A stretch of DNA of 64,000 nt, taken from positions 17,050,547-17,114,546 of the forward strand of contig CM026556.1 in NCBI GenBank assembly GCA_015143295.1, in the 5' to 3' direction. Source of the stretch: Tetracentron sinense (lineage: Eukaryota; Streptophyta; Magnoliopsida; Trochodendrales; Trochodendraceae). Below the pieces are notes generated by a model. That model ran no database searches and was not told where the DNA came from. It saw only the letters and a list, made by a program, of their open reading frames with translations. The position numbers and the translations under genes are program-made. Of this stretch, positions 10,013 to 22,000 are shown in pieces. The stretch's first letter is position 1, and every line of letters begins with the position of its first letter.

Positions 10013-10891
10013 CCTAGTGTCCCTCGAAATATTTTGAATGATGTGATGTTGGGGCTTGAAAGTATTGGTAAAGATATGATTATTCCATTCCCACCATATG
10101 AAGTAGATGGAAGCACAAAGAGCAATTCTTTTGATGTTGCTAATAAGGTTCTTTCCACTGAATTATATAGATGCCCATGTGATTTCATCTTCGAAGGCCT
10201 GAATGTTTCTGGTAGAATAGCGGCACCGAGAGAGGATGGCTTTCCAGATCTGATTGGTGAAAGAGCAGTTAAAAAATAGGTGCTGAATATTTTCTGGGCG
10301 AGCTCGACAAAAGATGCAGTTGGATTGGGGAATAATATTGAGATGACGCAGCCTGTCTTGGGTAAGAAGCCTGTTCGAGACAGCCATCCAAGAGATAAAG
10401 GAGTGGCAAGGGATATTGTTGGAGCCCCAAACTAAAGAGTGCCAAGATTTGGGAGTAGCCAATGAACGAATGCAAGACCATGCTGACTTGACTGAGTACA
10501 TTCCTGTATTGTGAGGCTTCCATATTACACAATCTGATTGAAGCTCAGAATTGATATTGACTTTGTGAAGGTCATTCCAAACCGTCATTAAATCTATTGA
10601 GATGGAGGGGGGAGGATCCCATGCTGAGTTTGAGATGATCTCGGAGACAGTGGCAGCATTAGATAGACTAGAGTCGTATTGAATGCGTTGATCGAAGACC
10701 TCAGATTGGATCCCCAACGGGTGCCAAGGGTCATGCCAAAGTGAAGTACTATTTCCATTTGCTATGGAGTGCGAGATGAGCTCTTTAGCCGAACCTCTTA
10801 ACTTGAGTAGATTTCTCCAAATCCAAGAGCAGTCCAAAGGGATCTTTATAGTCCAAAAGTTTTGAGATTTGATGAGCCTAAATTGCACCAT
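10013..10891 (-). pseudogene. LINE copy 3 connector and zf-RVT region
   Basis: One frame (10891-10163) encodes FWTIKIPLDCSWIWRNLLKL, then CVIWKPHNTGMYSVKSAWS, IPCHSFISWMAVSNRLLTQD and the Cys/His cluster CIFCRARPENIQHLFFNCSF. These match the zf-RVT region of copies 1 and 2. The sequence between 10163 and 10013 continues toward RNase H in a shifted frame. Confidence 0.83.
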
Positions 10892-11478
10892 TTAGTCCAG
10901 AGGCCGGATGATTTGGAAGCAATGTCCCATATCAGACGGAGGATTCCGGCTCTATTCAAGTCCGAGAGCTTTCGCAATCCCAGACCACCTTCTTCTTTAG
11001 TGTTGCAGACTTCACTCTATGCAATAGGATGGATTTTTTTTTCCAAGTCTTGGCCAGCCTATAGAAACCTGCTGCATAGTTGCTCTGCTGCCTTTAAAAT
11101 CTTTTTTGGAATAAGAAAAAGCCTGGCCCAGTACATGTGGAGGTTGTTGAGAACTGATTTTATTAGTTCCACTCTACCGGCATAAGATAAGCAGCTTGCT
11201 TTCCAGCTATGAATTTTGGTGAGCATGCGATCCAGAAGAGGTTGACAGTCCAAGGCCGAGAGTCTGCTAGGAATGAGAGGAATTCCAAGATATTTGAATG
11301 GAAGCTTCCCGATGTTGAAATGCAACGCATTTTTGAAAGCTTGTTGAGAAAGCAAAGGAGTTCCTGTGAAGAACATCAGACTCTTTGTAGGGTTAGGCGA
11401 AAGTCCAGAGATGGAGGAGAAGTGGTTAAGGACTTGTCGAAGCGCCAATGCCAAATTTGGATCTACTTTAAGAAACAC
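10892..11478 (-). pseudogene. LINE copy 3 RT thumb region
   Basis: The frame 11478-11059 encodes SGLSPNPTKSLMFFTG, YLGIPLIPSRLSALDCQPLL and SYAGRVELIKSVLNNLHMYW. A shift near 11060 moves the frame before the connector (EEGGLGLRKL-like, about 10940-11010). It follows directly on the RT core. Confidence 0.83.
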
Positions 11479-12667
11479 GAAAAGATCATCAGCAAAACTA
11501 ATATGTGATACGAGAGGATTCTCACATTTGAAATGCGGAGTGATATAGCCTGGTCCAGAAGAACTAAAAAACCTTCCATAGCAATAACTAATAAGAAGGG
11601 GGAGAGAGGATCGCCTTGCCAGAGGCCTCTGGTGCTATTGAAGTAACCTTCTGGAGAGCCATTTAGAACCACTGAGAACTTAGGAGTAGTCATACAGGGG
11701 ATGATCCAGTTGATGAAAGTGCTAGGGAATCCCAAAAGTTCCAGCATCTTAATCAGATAATCCCATCTAACAGTGTCAAAAGCCTTGAGAAGGTCAATCT
11801 TTATAGCACAACGGGGTTTCCCTTTGTCTCTGTGATAATTCCGGACCAACTCGTGCGTGAGCAGAATGCTATCAGAGATCTTGCGTCCAAGAATGAAAGC
11901 CGCTTGGTTCTCTTTAATCACTGAGGGCAAAACCTTTTTGATTCGATTAGCTAGGATCTTGGATATGCACATGTAGACAATATTGCATAAGGATATTGGA
12001 CGGAATTCTGTAAATGAGTTGGGTCTAGCCACCTTAGCTTAGGGATCAGAGTGATGAGCATGGAATTCAATTCGACAAGGAGACAGGAGGTTTTGAAGAA
12101 GCTCTTGATAGCTCTTATCACGTCCACTCTGACTATGTCCCAGCAGAATTTAAAAAACATGGCAGAGTAGCCATCTGGGCCTGGGGATTTATCATCTTTC
12201 ATGTCAAATATAGCCCATTTTATTTCCTCCTTAGAGCCTTCTGAAATGAGCTGCTGGCCTTCTTCACTAGATAATCTGGTAAGAGCTGGAAAGTTGGAGA
12301 AGTCTAACAAGGGTTCATCTTTAGGCTTGGTAAGAAGTTTCTTGAAAAACTGCATTGCTTCAGACTTAATGGTTTCATCATCCGAAGTAGGAACATTGTT
12401 CACTGCGATGGTGGATATTCTATTGAAGCTTCTGCGAGATATAAGGCTTTTATAAAAGAAACTAGTGTTGCGGTCCCCAAGAGAAAGCCACTGGATCCGG
12501 GATTTTTGCTTAATGGTCGCCTCCTCTGAAGAAGCTAAGGAGATATAATCAGCAAGGAGTTGTTTCTTAGTCGCCAGAAGACCCTCATCATTTGGATTGT
12601 TGTGAATTTGTGTCTCAATGTCTTCAAGAGATTGCTTGATGGACGCAGATCGAGTCGAGGTTAGCAA
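11463..12667 (-). pseudogene. LINE copy 3 RT core, frameshifted
   Basis: Two overlapping frames carry the RT. 12667-11951 holds IKQKSRIQWLSLGDRNTSFF, DDKSPGPDGYSAMFFKFCWD and LITLIPK. 12032-11463 holds FRPISLCNIVYMCISKILAN, AAFILGRKISDSILLTHELV, CAIKIDLLKAFDTVRWDYL with a catalytic Asp, and GLWQGDPLSPFLL. Just downstream the plus strand reads ATCATCAGCAAA (FADD, shifted frame). The frame changes near 12030 and again near 11510. The GLRQG motif has Trp in place of Arg. Confidence 0.87.
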
Positions 12668-13262
12668 ATTGGATAAGATTGCCGAAGAGATACCAACATT
12701 GGAGAGTGGTCAAAAATTCCAGAAGGCAAGAAAATTGCTTCAGAAGCATCAAATTTGCCGCACCAGGGGATATTAATTAGAACCCTGTCAAGCTTACATA
12801 GGATTCTATTATGGCTTGAATGAGAAGAATTGTTCCAAGTGAAGAAGAGGCCCTTGCTTCTGAGGTCGAACACTTCAATGGTTTGCAGACAGTCAAGGAA
12901 GTCGCGGGCCTTACTAGGTTGAAAGGGAATGCCACCTATCTTTTCCGTTTGGTTCCTGATAATATTAAAATCACCCAGCAGAATCCATGGCTCAAGAGTG
13001 GTGCCGAGGTATAACAGGTCATTCCAAACAATTGGGTCCCAGAGAATCCATATTTTGCCGAGAGTAGAGTACTCGTAGTTAGCAGTCAGATTCCATCCCT
13101 TAGCAATATGCTTAACCAACCTGTTAGCATTTATTTGTCTCACTCTGGTTTCCAAAATAGCCATCACAGAAATTTTATTTTTGGAAATTAACTTGTGGAT
13201 TTCATCTTACTTCATACTTGTATTGACCCCTCTGATATTCCAGGCAGCAATACTACGCATGG
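12661..13262 (-). pseudogene. LINE copy 3 endonuclease with internal deletion
   Basis: The domain starts near 13240 with AAWNIRGVNTSMK followed by a TAA, then MAILETRV with the catalytic Glu (about 13150), WILLGDFNII (about 12980), and SGIFDHSPMLVSL with the His (about 12700). Between WILWDP and WILLGDFN only about 15 residues remain, whereas LINE copy 1 has about 60. This implies an internal deletion of roughly 130-140 bases. The domain cannot be functional. Confidence 0.82.
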
Positions 13263-13724
13263 GCCAGGCTATGGGAGGGGGGGATTGCTCGAGTGTCCAG
13301 GAGCTAAACCAGAGGATCCTGCAGCAGGACCCTGATCACCATCCGCGGGGGGGGGGGGGGGGGGGGGGGGAGTTTTGCGTGGACTCAATTGAGTCCTGCA
13401 TCTGGAGAAGACCGAGTGCTGGAGCTAGTCTAGGACTGACCTGTTGATGGTATCATTCAGGGCATCAAATCTGTTAAGGCTGGTGAAGCTATGCTTTTAG
13501 TTGGAGCAATTTTCTCGAGCCAAGAGTGATTTCAACCTCCGGGCGCTGCTGAAGTGACTGGTTGTTCATTGGACCACCAACAGATCTTCACTCCAAGATT
13601 CCAGTTCCGGTAATTCACAACATGATTCAGATGTGGGGATATTCGAAATATCCTCAGGCATTTCCACACAAATCTGGTGGGTTGAGCGAGATCCAGGTTC
13701 GGTCACTTGGGAAGGAGCTATATT
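13263..13724 (-). other. LINE copy 3 ORF1-ORF2 interval with a long G-run
   Basis: No domain is recognisable here. The position corresponds to the ORF1 C-terminus and inter-ORF spacer. It contains a run of 24 G at 13347-13370 on the plus strand. Confidence 0.55.
13347..13370. repeat. Homopolymer run of 24 G
   Basis: A second long G-run lies in the ORF1-ORF2 interval of LINE copy 3, at a position unrelated to the first. Confidence 0.95.
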
Positions 13725-14519
13725 TCATTGAGGCAAATATAAAAACACTTGGGTTCCAAAAGAACGAACAGGGGAGGGCTTGTAAGCTGCAAAGCTGGTA
13801 GGCTTGGGGGCATCATCATCGCTCATGCCAAGGTCCGAAGACTCGGATTGGATGGAGGAAACTGATGTCAGAGTGACCGCCGAGGATGGTTTTGCACTGT
13901 TACTGGCAAGAGTACATTTGCTAGTCTCGCACAGGGGATTTGGGGCAGAAGAAGGAATAGAGGTTTTTGGAACATATACATGTTTAGTAGAGCAATGGGA
14001 TTCCAGATGACCAAACGACCAACACTTCAAGCATTTTAAGGGCTTCTAGTCATACTCTACTTTTTGTTGTGAGAGAGAACCATCAAGCAACATTACATCG
14101 ATGAGATCAGGCAGATCATCTCTAGTAGAGATTTCAACACAGATTCTGGCATAAGAGAGTCTTTCTTTCCCTGCAGTGATCTTGTCCGAGTATAAAGGGG
14201 TTCCAATATCACTAGCAAGCCTGCTGAGCAATGATTCACCCCAAAGGTGGAGCTGAAGACCAGGCAACTTAATCCAAAGGGGTAGGGAAGAGACTAAAGG
14301 CTTTTCAAGCTTCAAAGAAGGGCATCATGGCCTGAGCACTAAGGGCTTTTTTTCGAAGAGCCAGGGTCCCGCTTCAAGTATTCTGGTTTTGTCTTCTTCG
14401 CAACTGAAATCGAACATGAAAAGTCCATTGGCAAGACCTAAAAGTTTAAGATGCCCTTTTGGGGCCCAGACCATTTGAACGAATCTCTTAAGATTGTTGA
14501 AAAATGGCTTGGGGCCCAA
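13725..14519 (-). pseudogene. LINE copy 3 ORF1 (DUF4283 / zinc knuckle), frameshifted
   Basis: Three successive pieces read as one ORF1. 14519-14325 holds FMFDFSCEEDKTRILEAGPW (DUF4283-like). 14315-14046 holds LPLWIKLPGLQLHLWGESLL and YARICVEIS. 14030-13725 starts at the knuckle KCWSFGHLESHC, followed by a Ser-rich tail. A TAG lies between the second and third pieces in the lead to the knuckle. The order and motifs match ORF1 of LINE copy 1. Confidence 0.82.
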
Positions 14520-16489
14520 AACAAAGCCGATTAGGGCATTGGACCAGCAATCAATCCCATCGGCTAAATCAGCCTAAGCAAAAAAACGGGAACCAAATCC
14601 AAATCGGGGGTCATATTTCGATGTAGTTTCTTTTGACACATGTATTTTGACACAGCCTAAGTTTGAGAATTTGTTTCGGTGGAATATGAGGTCGTTTGTC
14701 CGATTTGATCCCCGAGTCGCCCATAATCCATACTTAGAAACTATGTTTTGGCCAAAACCTAAAAACGCGTACCCAATCCACCCCGTGGGTCGGATTTCGA
14801 TGTCGTTTCTTCTAATGCAAGTATTTCAACCCAACCTAAGTGTGAGAATTCGTTTCATTGGAATCCGAAGTCGTTTCCCCCATTTGGGCCCTGAGAAACC
14901 CGAAAACCATACTTAGAAAGTATGCTTCGTCCTAAACATACAAATGCGCACCAAACCCAAACCAGGGATCGGATTTCGAAGCCGTTTATTCTAACACGTG
15001 TATATCGACCCAACCTAAGTGTGGGAATTCGTGTCGATAGAATTTGAGCCAATTTGCCAGATTTAGGCACCGAGAGGCCCGAAATCCATAATTAGAAAGT
15101 ATACATTGGCCTAAACTTACAACCGGGCACCAAATCCAAACGGGGTCGGATTTCGATGTTGTTTCCTCTAACGCGTGTATTTCGACACAACTTATGTGTG
15201 AGAATTCGTTTTGATTGAACCCGAGGCCGTTAGCCCGATTTGGGCACTCAGAGGCCAAAATCCATACCCAGAAACTATACTTCAGCCTAAACCTATAAAT
15301 GAGCAGCAAATCCAAACCGGGGGTAGGATTTCGATGTCGTTTCTTTTAACGCGTGTCGACCCAGACTAAGTGTGGGAATTCGTTTCGATGGAATCCGAAG
15401 TCGGTTGCCTGATTTGGGGGCTTAGAAACCAGAGTCCTTACTGAAAGTATACTTACGCCTAAACCTACAAACGCACACCAAATCCAAATCGGGTGTTGGA
15501 TTTTGATGTCGTTTCTTCAAACGAGTGTATCGTGCCTATCTATAGAAATTTCTTTCGCTGGAATCTGAAGTCGTTAGTCTGATTTAGGTACCAAGAGACC
15601 AAAGTTGATACTAAGAAAGTATACTTAGGCCTACACTTAAAAACACGAACCAAATCCAAACCAAGGGTCGGATTTTGAAGTCGTTTCTTCTTACAAGTGT
15701 ATTCCGACCCAACCTAAGTGTGGAAATTTGTTTCGATGGAATCCGAGGTCGTTTGCGCTATTTGGGCACCGAGAGGCCCGCAATCCATACTTGGCAAGTA
15801 TACTTCGGCCTAAACATACAAACGCGCACTAAATCCAAACCGGGGTCGGATTTCGATATTGTCTCTTTTAACACGTGTACTTCGACTCAATCTAAGTGTG
15901 GGAATTCATTTAGATGGAATCTGAGGTCGTTTGCACGATTTAGGCACTAGGCCGGAATTCATACTTAGAAAGTATACTTCGGCCTAAACATAAAAACTCG
16001 CACCATATCCCAACCGGGGTCGGATTTCAATGTTGTTTCCTCTAACGCATGTATTTCGACCCAACTTAAGTGTGAGAATTCGTTCTGATGAAATACGAGG
16101 TTGTTTGCCTGATTTGAGCACCGACAGGACCGAAACTCGCCATTAGAAAGTATACTTCGGCCTAAACATACAAACGTCCTCCAAATCCAAACCGGGGGTC
16201 AGCTTCCCATATAGTTTCTTCTAACACTTGTATTTCGACCCAACATAAGTGTGGGAAATTGTTTTGATGGTATCCGAGGTCGTTAACCGATCTTGGCACC
16301 AAGAGACTTCGTATATAGAAAGTGTACTTTGGCCTAAACCTCCAAACGGCCACCAAATCCAAACCAGGGGTCGGATATCGATGCCATTTCTTCTAACGCG
16401 TGTATTTCGACTCAACCTAAGTGTGAGAATTCGATTCGATGGAATCCGAGGTCGTTTCCCCAAATTGGGCCCTGAGAGGCCAACATCCA

Positions 16490-19014
16490 TACTTAGATCC
16501 TACCTAAGTGTGAGAATTCGTTGTGGAGGAATCCGAGGTCGTTTCCCCAATTTACGCACCGAGAGGCCGACATCCATACTTAGAAAGTATACTTCAGCCT
16601 AAACATACAAATGCGCACCATATCCAAACCAGGGGTCGGATTTCGATGCTAATTTGTCTCACGCGAGTTTTTCAGCCCAACCTAAATCCATACTTAGAAA
16701 GTATACTTCGGTTTAAAAAAAGAAACTCGCACTAAATCAAAATCGGGGTTGGATTTCGAAGTTGTTTCCTCTAACGCGTGTATTTTGACCCAACCTAAGC
16801 ATGACAATTCGTTTGGACGGAATCCGAGGTCGTTTCCCCAATTTGAGCACGAGAAACCATAATTCCATACTTTGAAAGTATACTTCGTCTTAAACATACA
16901 AACGGACACCAATTCCAAACTGGGGGTAAGATTTCGATGTCGTTTCTTTTAACACCTGTATTTCGACCCAGCTTAAGTGTGAGAATTCATTACGATGGAA
17001 TCCGAGGCAGTTTGCCCGATTTGAGCTCCGAGACGCCCGAAATCCATACTTAGAAAGTATGCATCATCCTAAACATACAAACGCACACCAAATCCAAACC
17101 GGGGGTCAGGTTTCGACGTTGTTTCCTCTTACGATTGTATTTTGACTCATCCTAAGTGTGAGAAATCGTTTCGATGGAATCCGAGGTTGTTTGCCCTATT
17201 TGGGTACCGAGAGGTCTGAAACCCATTCTTAGAAAGTATACTTCGGCCTAAACCTATAAACGCGCAAAAAATCCAAACCAGGGGTCAGGTTTCGATGTTG
17301 TTTCCTCTAATGCTTGTATTTCGACCCATCTTAAGTGTGAGAATTCGATTCGATCGAATCCGAGGTTGTTTGCCCGACTTGGGCTCCGAGAGGTGCAAAA
17401 TCAATAACTAGAAAGTATACTTCGGCCTAAACCTACAACCAAGCAGCAAATCCAAACCGGGGTCGGATTTTCATGTTGTTTCCTCTAACGCGAGTGTTTC
17501 GACACAACTTAAGGGTGAGAGATCATTTTGATGGAATCCGAGGTCGTTTGCTCAATTTGGGCACCAAGAAGCCGAATCCATACTTAGAAAGTATACATGA
17601 GCCTAAACATACAAATGCACACCATATCCAAACCTGTGGTCGGATTTCAATGCCGTTTCTTCTAACCCATGTATTTTGACCCAACTTAAGTGTGAGAATT
17701 CGTTTCGATGGAATCCGAGGTCGTTTCCCTAGTTGGGCATTGAAAGGCCGGCATCCGTACTTAGACCCTACCAAAGTGCTAGAATTCGTTTCGGTGGAAT
17801 CCGAGGTCGTTTCCCCAATTTGGGCACCGAGAGGCCGACATCCATACTTAGAAACTATACGTCGGCCTAAACATACAAACTCGCATCAAATCCAAATCGG
17901 GGTCGGATTTCAAAGTTGTTTCCTCTAACGCGTGTATTTTGGCCCAACCTAAGCGTGACAATTCGTTTTGACGAAATCCGAGGTCGTTTGCCCAATTTGA
18001 GCACGAGAAACCTTAATTCCATAATTAGAAAGTATACTTCGGTCTAAACATACAAACGGACACCAAATCCAAACCGGGGGTATGATTTCGATGTCGCGTT
18101 TCTTTTAACTCCTGTATTTCGTCCCAGCCTAAGTGTGAGAATTCATTACGATGGAATCCGAGGCCGTTTGCCCGATTTGAGCTCCGAGATGCCCGAAATC
18201 CATACTTAGAAAGTACACATCGTCCTAAACAGAAAAACACACACCAAATCCAAACCGGGGGTCGGGTTTCGATGTTGTTTCATCTAACGCTTGTATTTTG
18301 ACCCATCATAAGTGTGAGAATTCGTTTCGATGGAATCCGAGGTTGTTTGCCCTATTTGGGTACTGAGAGGCCCGAAATTCATTCTTAGAAAGTATACTTC
18401 GGCTTAAACAAACAAACGGGCACCAAATCCAAACTGGGAGTCAGATTTCGATGTATTTTTTTTTAACACATGTTTTGACGCAGCCTAAGTTTGAGAATTT
18501 GTTTCGATGGAATTGGAGGTTGTTTGTCCGATTAGAGCCCCGAGTCGCCCATAATCCAAACTTTAGAAACTATACTTTGGCCAAAACCTACAAACGAGTA
18601 CCAAATCCAAACCAGGGGTCGGATTTCGAAGACGTTTCTTCTAATGCGTGTATTTTGACCGAACCTAAGTGTGAGAATTCGTTTCGATGGAATCCGAAGT
18701 CGTTTCCCCCATTTGGGCCCTAAGAGGCCCGGAAACCATACTTAGAAAGTATACTTCGTCGTAAAAATACAACGCGCAGATTTCGATGGAATCCGAGCCC
18801 ATTTGCCCGATTTGGGCACCGAGAGACCGAAATCCATATATTGAAAGTGTAGTTCGGCCTAAACCTACAAACGCGCACCAAATCCAAACCGGGGGTCAGA
18901 TTTCGATGCCGTTTCTTCTAACGCGTGTATTTTGACCCAACCTAAGTGTGAGAATTCGTTTCGATGGAACCCGAGGTCGTTTCCCCTCGTTGGGCACTGA
19001 AAGGCCGACATCCG
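16490..19014. repeat. Satellite sub-repeat with ~1.26-kb period
   Basis: The ACTTAGA(C/T)CCTACC short-monomer marker occurs near 16490, 17758 and 19014, spaced about 1268 and 1256 bp apart. This is seven monomer lengths, shorter than the 1.97-kb unit that follows, so the array changes periodicity here. Confidence 0.6.
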
Positions 19015-22000
19015 TACTTAGACCCTACCAAAGTGCTAGAATTCGTTTCGGTGGAATCCGAGGTCGTTTCCCCAATTTGGGCACCGAGACGCTGATATCC
19101 ATATTTAGAAAGTATACGTCGGCCTAAACATACAAACTTGCATCAAATCCAAATCGGGGTCGGATTTCAAAGTTGTTTCCTCTAACGAGTGTATTTTGGC
19201 CCAACCTAAGCGTGACAAATCGTTTTGACGGAATCCGAGGTCGTTTGCCCAATTTCAGCACGAGAAACCGTAATTCCACACTTAGAAAGTATACTTTGGT
19301 CTAAACATACAAACAGACTCCAAATCCAAACCGGGGGTATGATTTCGATGACGTTTCTTTCAACTCCTTGATTTAGTCCCAGCCTAAGTGTGAGAATTCA
19401 TTACGATGCAATTTTTGGCCGTTTGCCCGATTTGAGCACCAAAATGCCCGAAATCCGTACTAAGAAAGTACACATCATCCTAAACATAAAAACGCACACC
19501 AAATCCAAACCGGGGGTCGGGTTTCGATGTTGTTTCGTCTAACGCTTGTATTTTGACCCATTCTAAGTGTGAGAATTCGTTTCGATGGAATCCGAGGTTG
19601 TTTGCCCTATTTGGGTACTGAGAGGCCTGAAATTCATTCTTAGAAATTATACTTCAGCCTCAACCTATAAACGTGCACCAAATCCAAACCAGGGGTTGGG
19701 TTTTGATGTTGTTTCCTCTAACGCTTGTATTTCCACCCATCCTAAGTGTGAGAATTCGTTTCGATGGAATCCGTGGTTGTTTACTCGATTTGGGCACCGA
19801 GAGGCGCAAAATCTATAACAAGAAAGTATACTTCGGCCTAATCCTACAACCGTGCACCAAATCCAAACCGGGGTCAGATTTTCTTGTTGTTTTCTCTAAC
19901 TCGTGTATTTTGACACAACTTAAGTCTGAGAATTCATTTTGATGGAATCCGAGGTCGTTTCCTCAATTTGGGCACCAAGTGGCCGAAATCCATACTTAGA
20001 AAGTATACTTCAGCCTAAACATACAAACACGCACCATATCAAAACCTGTGGTCAGATTTCGATGCTGCTTTTCCTAACGCATGTATTTCGACCCAACCTA
20101 AGTTTGGGATTTCGTTTTGATGGAATCGGAGCCCATTTTCCTGATTTGGGCACCGAGAGGCCCGAAATCCATACTTAGAAAGTATTCTTCGGCCTAAACA
20201 TAAAAACGCAGATCAAATCCAAACCAGGGTCGGATTTCCATGTTGTTTCCCCTAGCGCGTGTATTTCGAACCAACTTAAGCGTGAGAATTCGTTTTGATG
20301 GAATCCGAGGTCGTTTGCCGGATTTCAGCACAAGAAGCTCGAAATCCATACTTAGAAAGTATCCTTCGGCCTAAACAAACAAACGGGCACCAAATCCAAA
20401 CCGGGTGTCAGATTTCGATATATTTTTTTTAACACATATTTTGACACAGCCTAAGTTTGAGAATTTGTTTCGATGGAATCGGAGGTTGTTTGTCCGATTT
20501 GAGCCCCGAGTCGCTCATAATCCATATACTTAGAAACTATACTTTGGCCAAAACCTACAAACGCGTACCAAATCCAAACCGGGTGTCGGATTTCGAAGTC
20601 GTTTCTTCTAATGGGTGTATTGTGACCGAACCTAAGTGTGAGAATTCGTTTCGATGGAATCCGATGTCGTTTCCCCCATTTGGGCGTTGAGAGGCCCGAA
20701 AACCATACTTAGAAAGTATACTTCATCGTAAAAATACAAACGCGCAGATTTCGATGGAATCCGAGCCCATTTGCCGGATTTGGGCACCGAGAGACTGAAA
20801 TCCATATATAGAAAGTGTACTTCGGCCTAAGCCTACAAACGAGCACCAAATCCAAACCGAGGGTCGGATTTCGATGCCGTTTCTTTTAACGCGTGTATTT
20901 TCACCCAACCTAAGTGTGAGAATTCGTTTCGATGGAATCCGAGGTCGTTTTCCCTAGTTGGGCACTGAAAGGCCGACATCCGTACTTAGACCCTACCTAA
21001 GTGCTAGAATTCGTTTTGGTAGAATCCGAAGTCGTTTCCCCAATTTGGGCACCGAGAGGCCGACATCCATACTTAGAAAGTATACGTCGGCCAAAACATA
21101 CAAACTCACATCAAATCCAAATCGGGGTCGGATTTTGAAGTTGTTTCCTCTAACGCGTGTATTTTGGCCCAACCTAAGCGTGACAATTCCTTTTGACGGA
21201 ATCCGAGGTCGTTTGCCCAATTTGATCACGAGAAACCTTAATTCCATAGTTAGAAAGTATACTTCGGTCTAAACATACAAACGGACACCAAATCCAAACC
21301 GGGGGTATGATTTCGATGTCGTCTCTTCTAACTCCTATATTTCATCCCAGCCTAAGTGTGAGAATTAATTATGATGGAATCCGAGGCTGTTTGCCCGATT
21401 TAAGCTCCGAGATGCCCGAAATCCATCGTTAGAAAGTATACATCGTCCTAAACATAAAAACGCACACCAAATCCAAACTGGGGGTCGGGTTTCGATTTTG
21501 TTTCCTCTAACGCTTGTATTTTGACCCATCCTAAGTGTGAGAATTCGTTTCGATGGAATCCGAGTTTTTTGCCCTATTTGGGTACTGAGAGGCCTGAAAT
21601 CCAATCTTAGAAAGTATACTTCGGCCTAAACCTATAAACGTGCACCAAATCCAAACCAGGGGTCGGGTTTTGATGTTGTTTCCTCTAACGCTTGTATTTC
21701 CACCCATCCTAAGCGTGAGAATTCGTTTCGATGGAATCCGAGATTTTTTGCTCGATTTGGGTACCGAGAGGCGCAAAATCTATAACTAGAAAGTATACTT
21801 CGGCCTAATCCTACAACCGTGCACCAAATCCAAACCTGGGTCAGATCTTCATGTTGTTTTCTCTAATGCGTGTATTTCCACACAACTTAAGTCTGAGAAT
21901 TCGTTTTGATGGAATCCGAGGTTCGTTTCCTCAATTTGGGCACCGAGTGGCCGAAATCCATACTTAGAAAGTATAATTCAGCCTAAACATACAGACACAC

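Larger units (their letters stand above)
9519..14588 (-). mobile_element. L1-type LINE copy 3, degraded, 3' end missing
   Basis: Read on the minus strand from 14588 leftwards, it holds ORF1 (DUF4283, zinc knuckle), endonuclease, RT, zf-RVT and RNase H. It is the only LINE here whose 5' end is inside the window: satellite starts just after 14588. The 3' end is absent. It stops inside RNase H (WRETNMAAE) at 9519 without an A-tail or the 3' hairpin, fused to an integrase fragment. Many frameshifts, an internal endonuclease deletion and two long G-runs mark it as an old copy. Confidence 0.92.
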
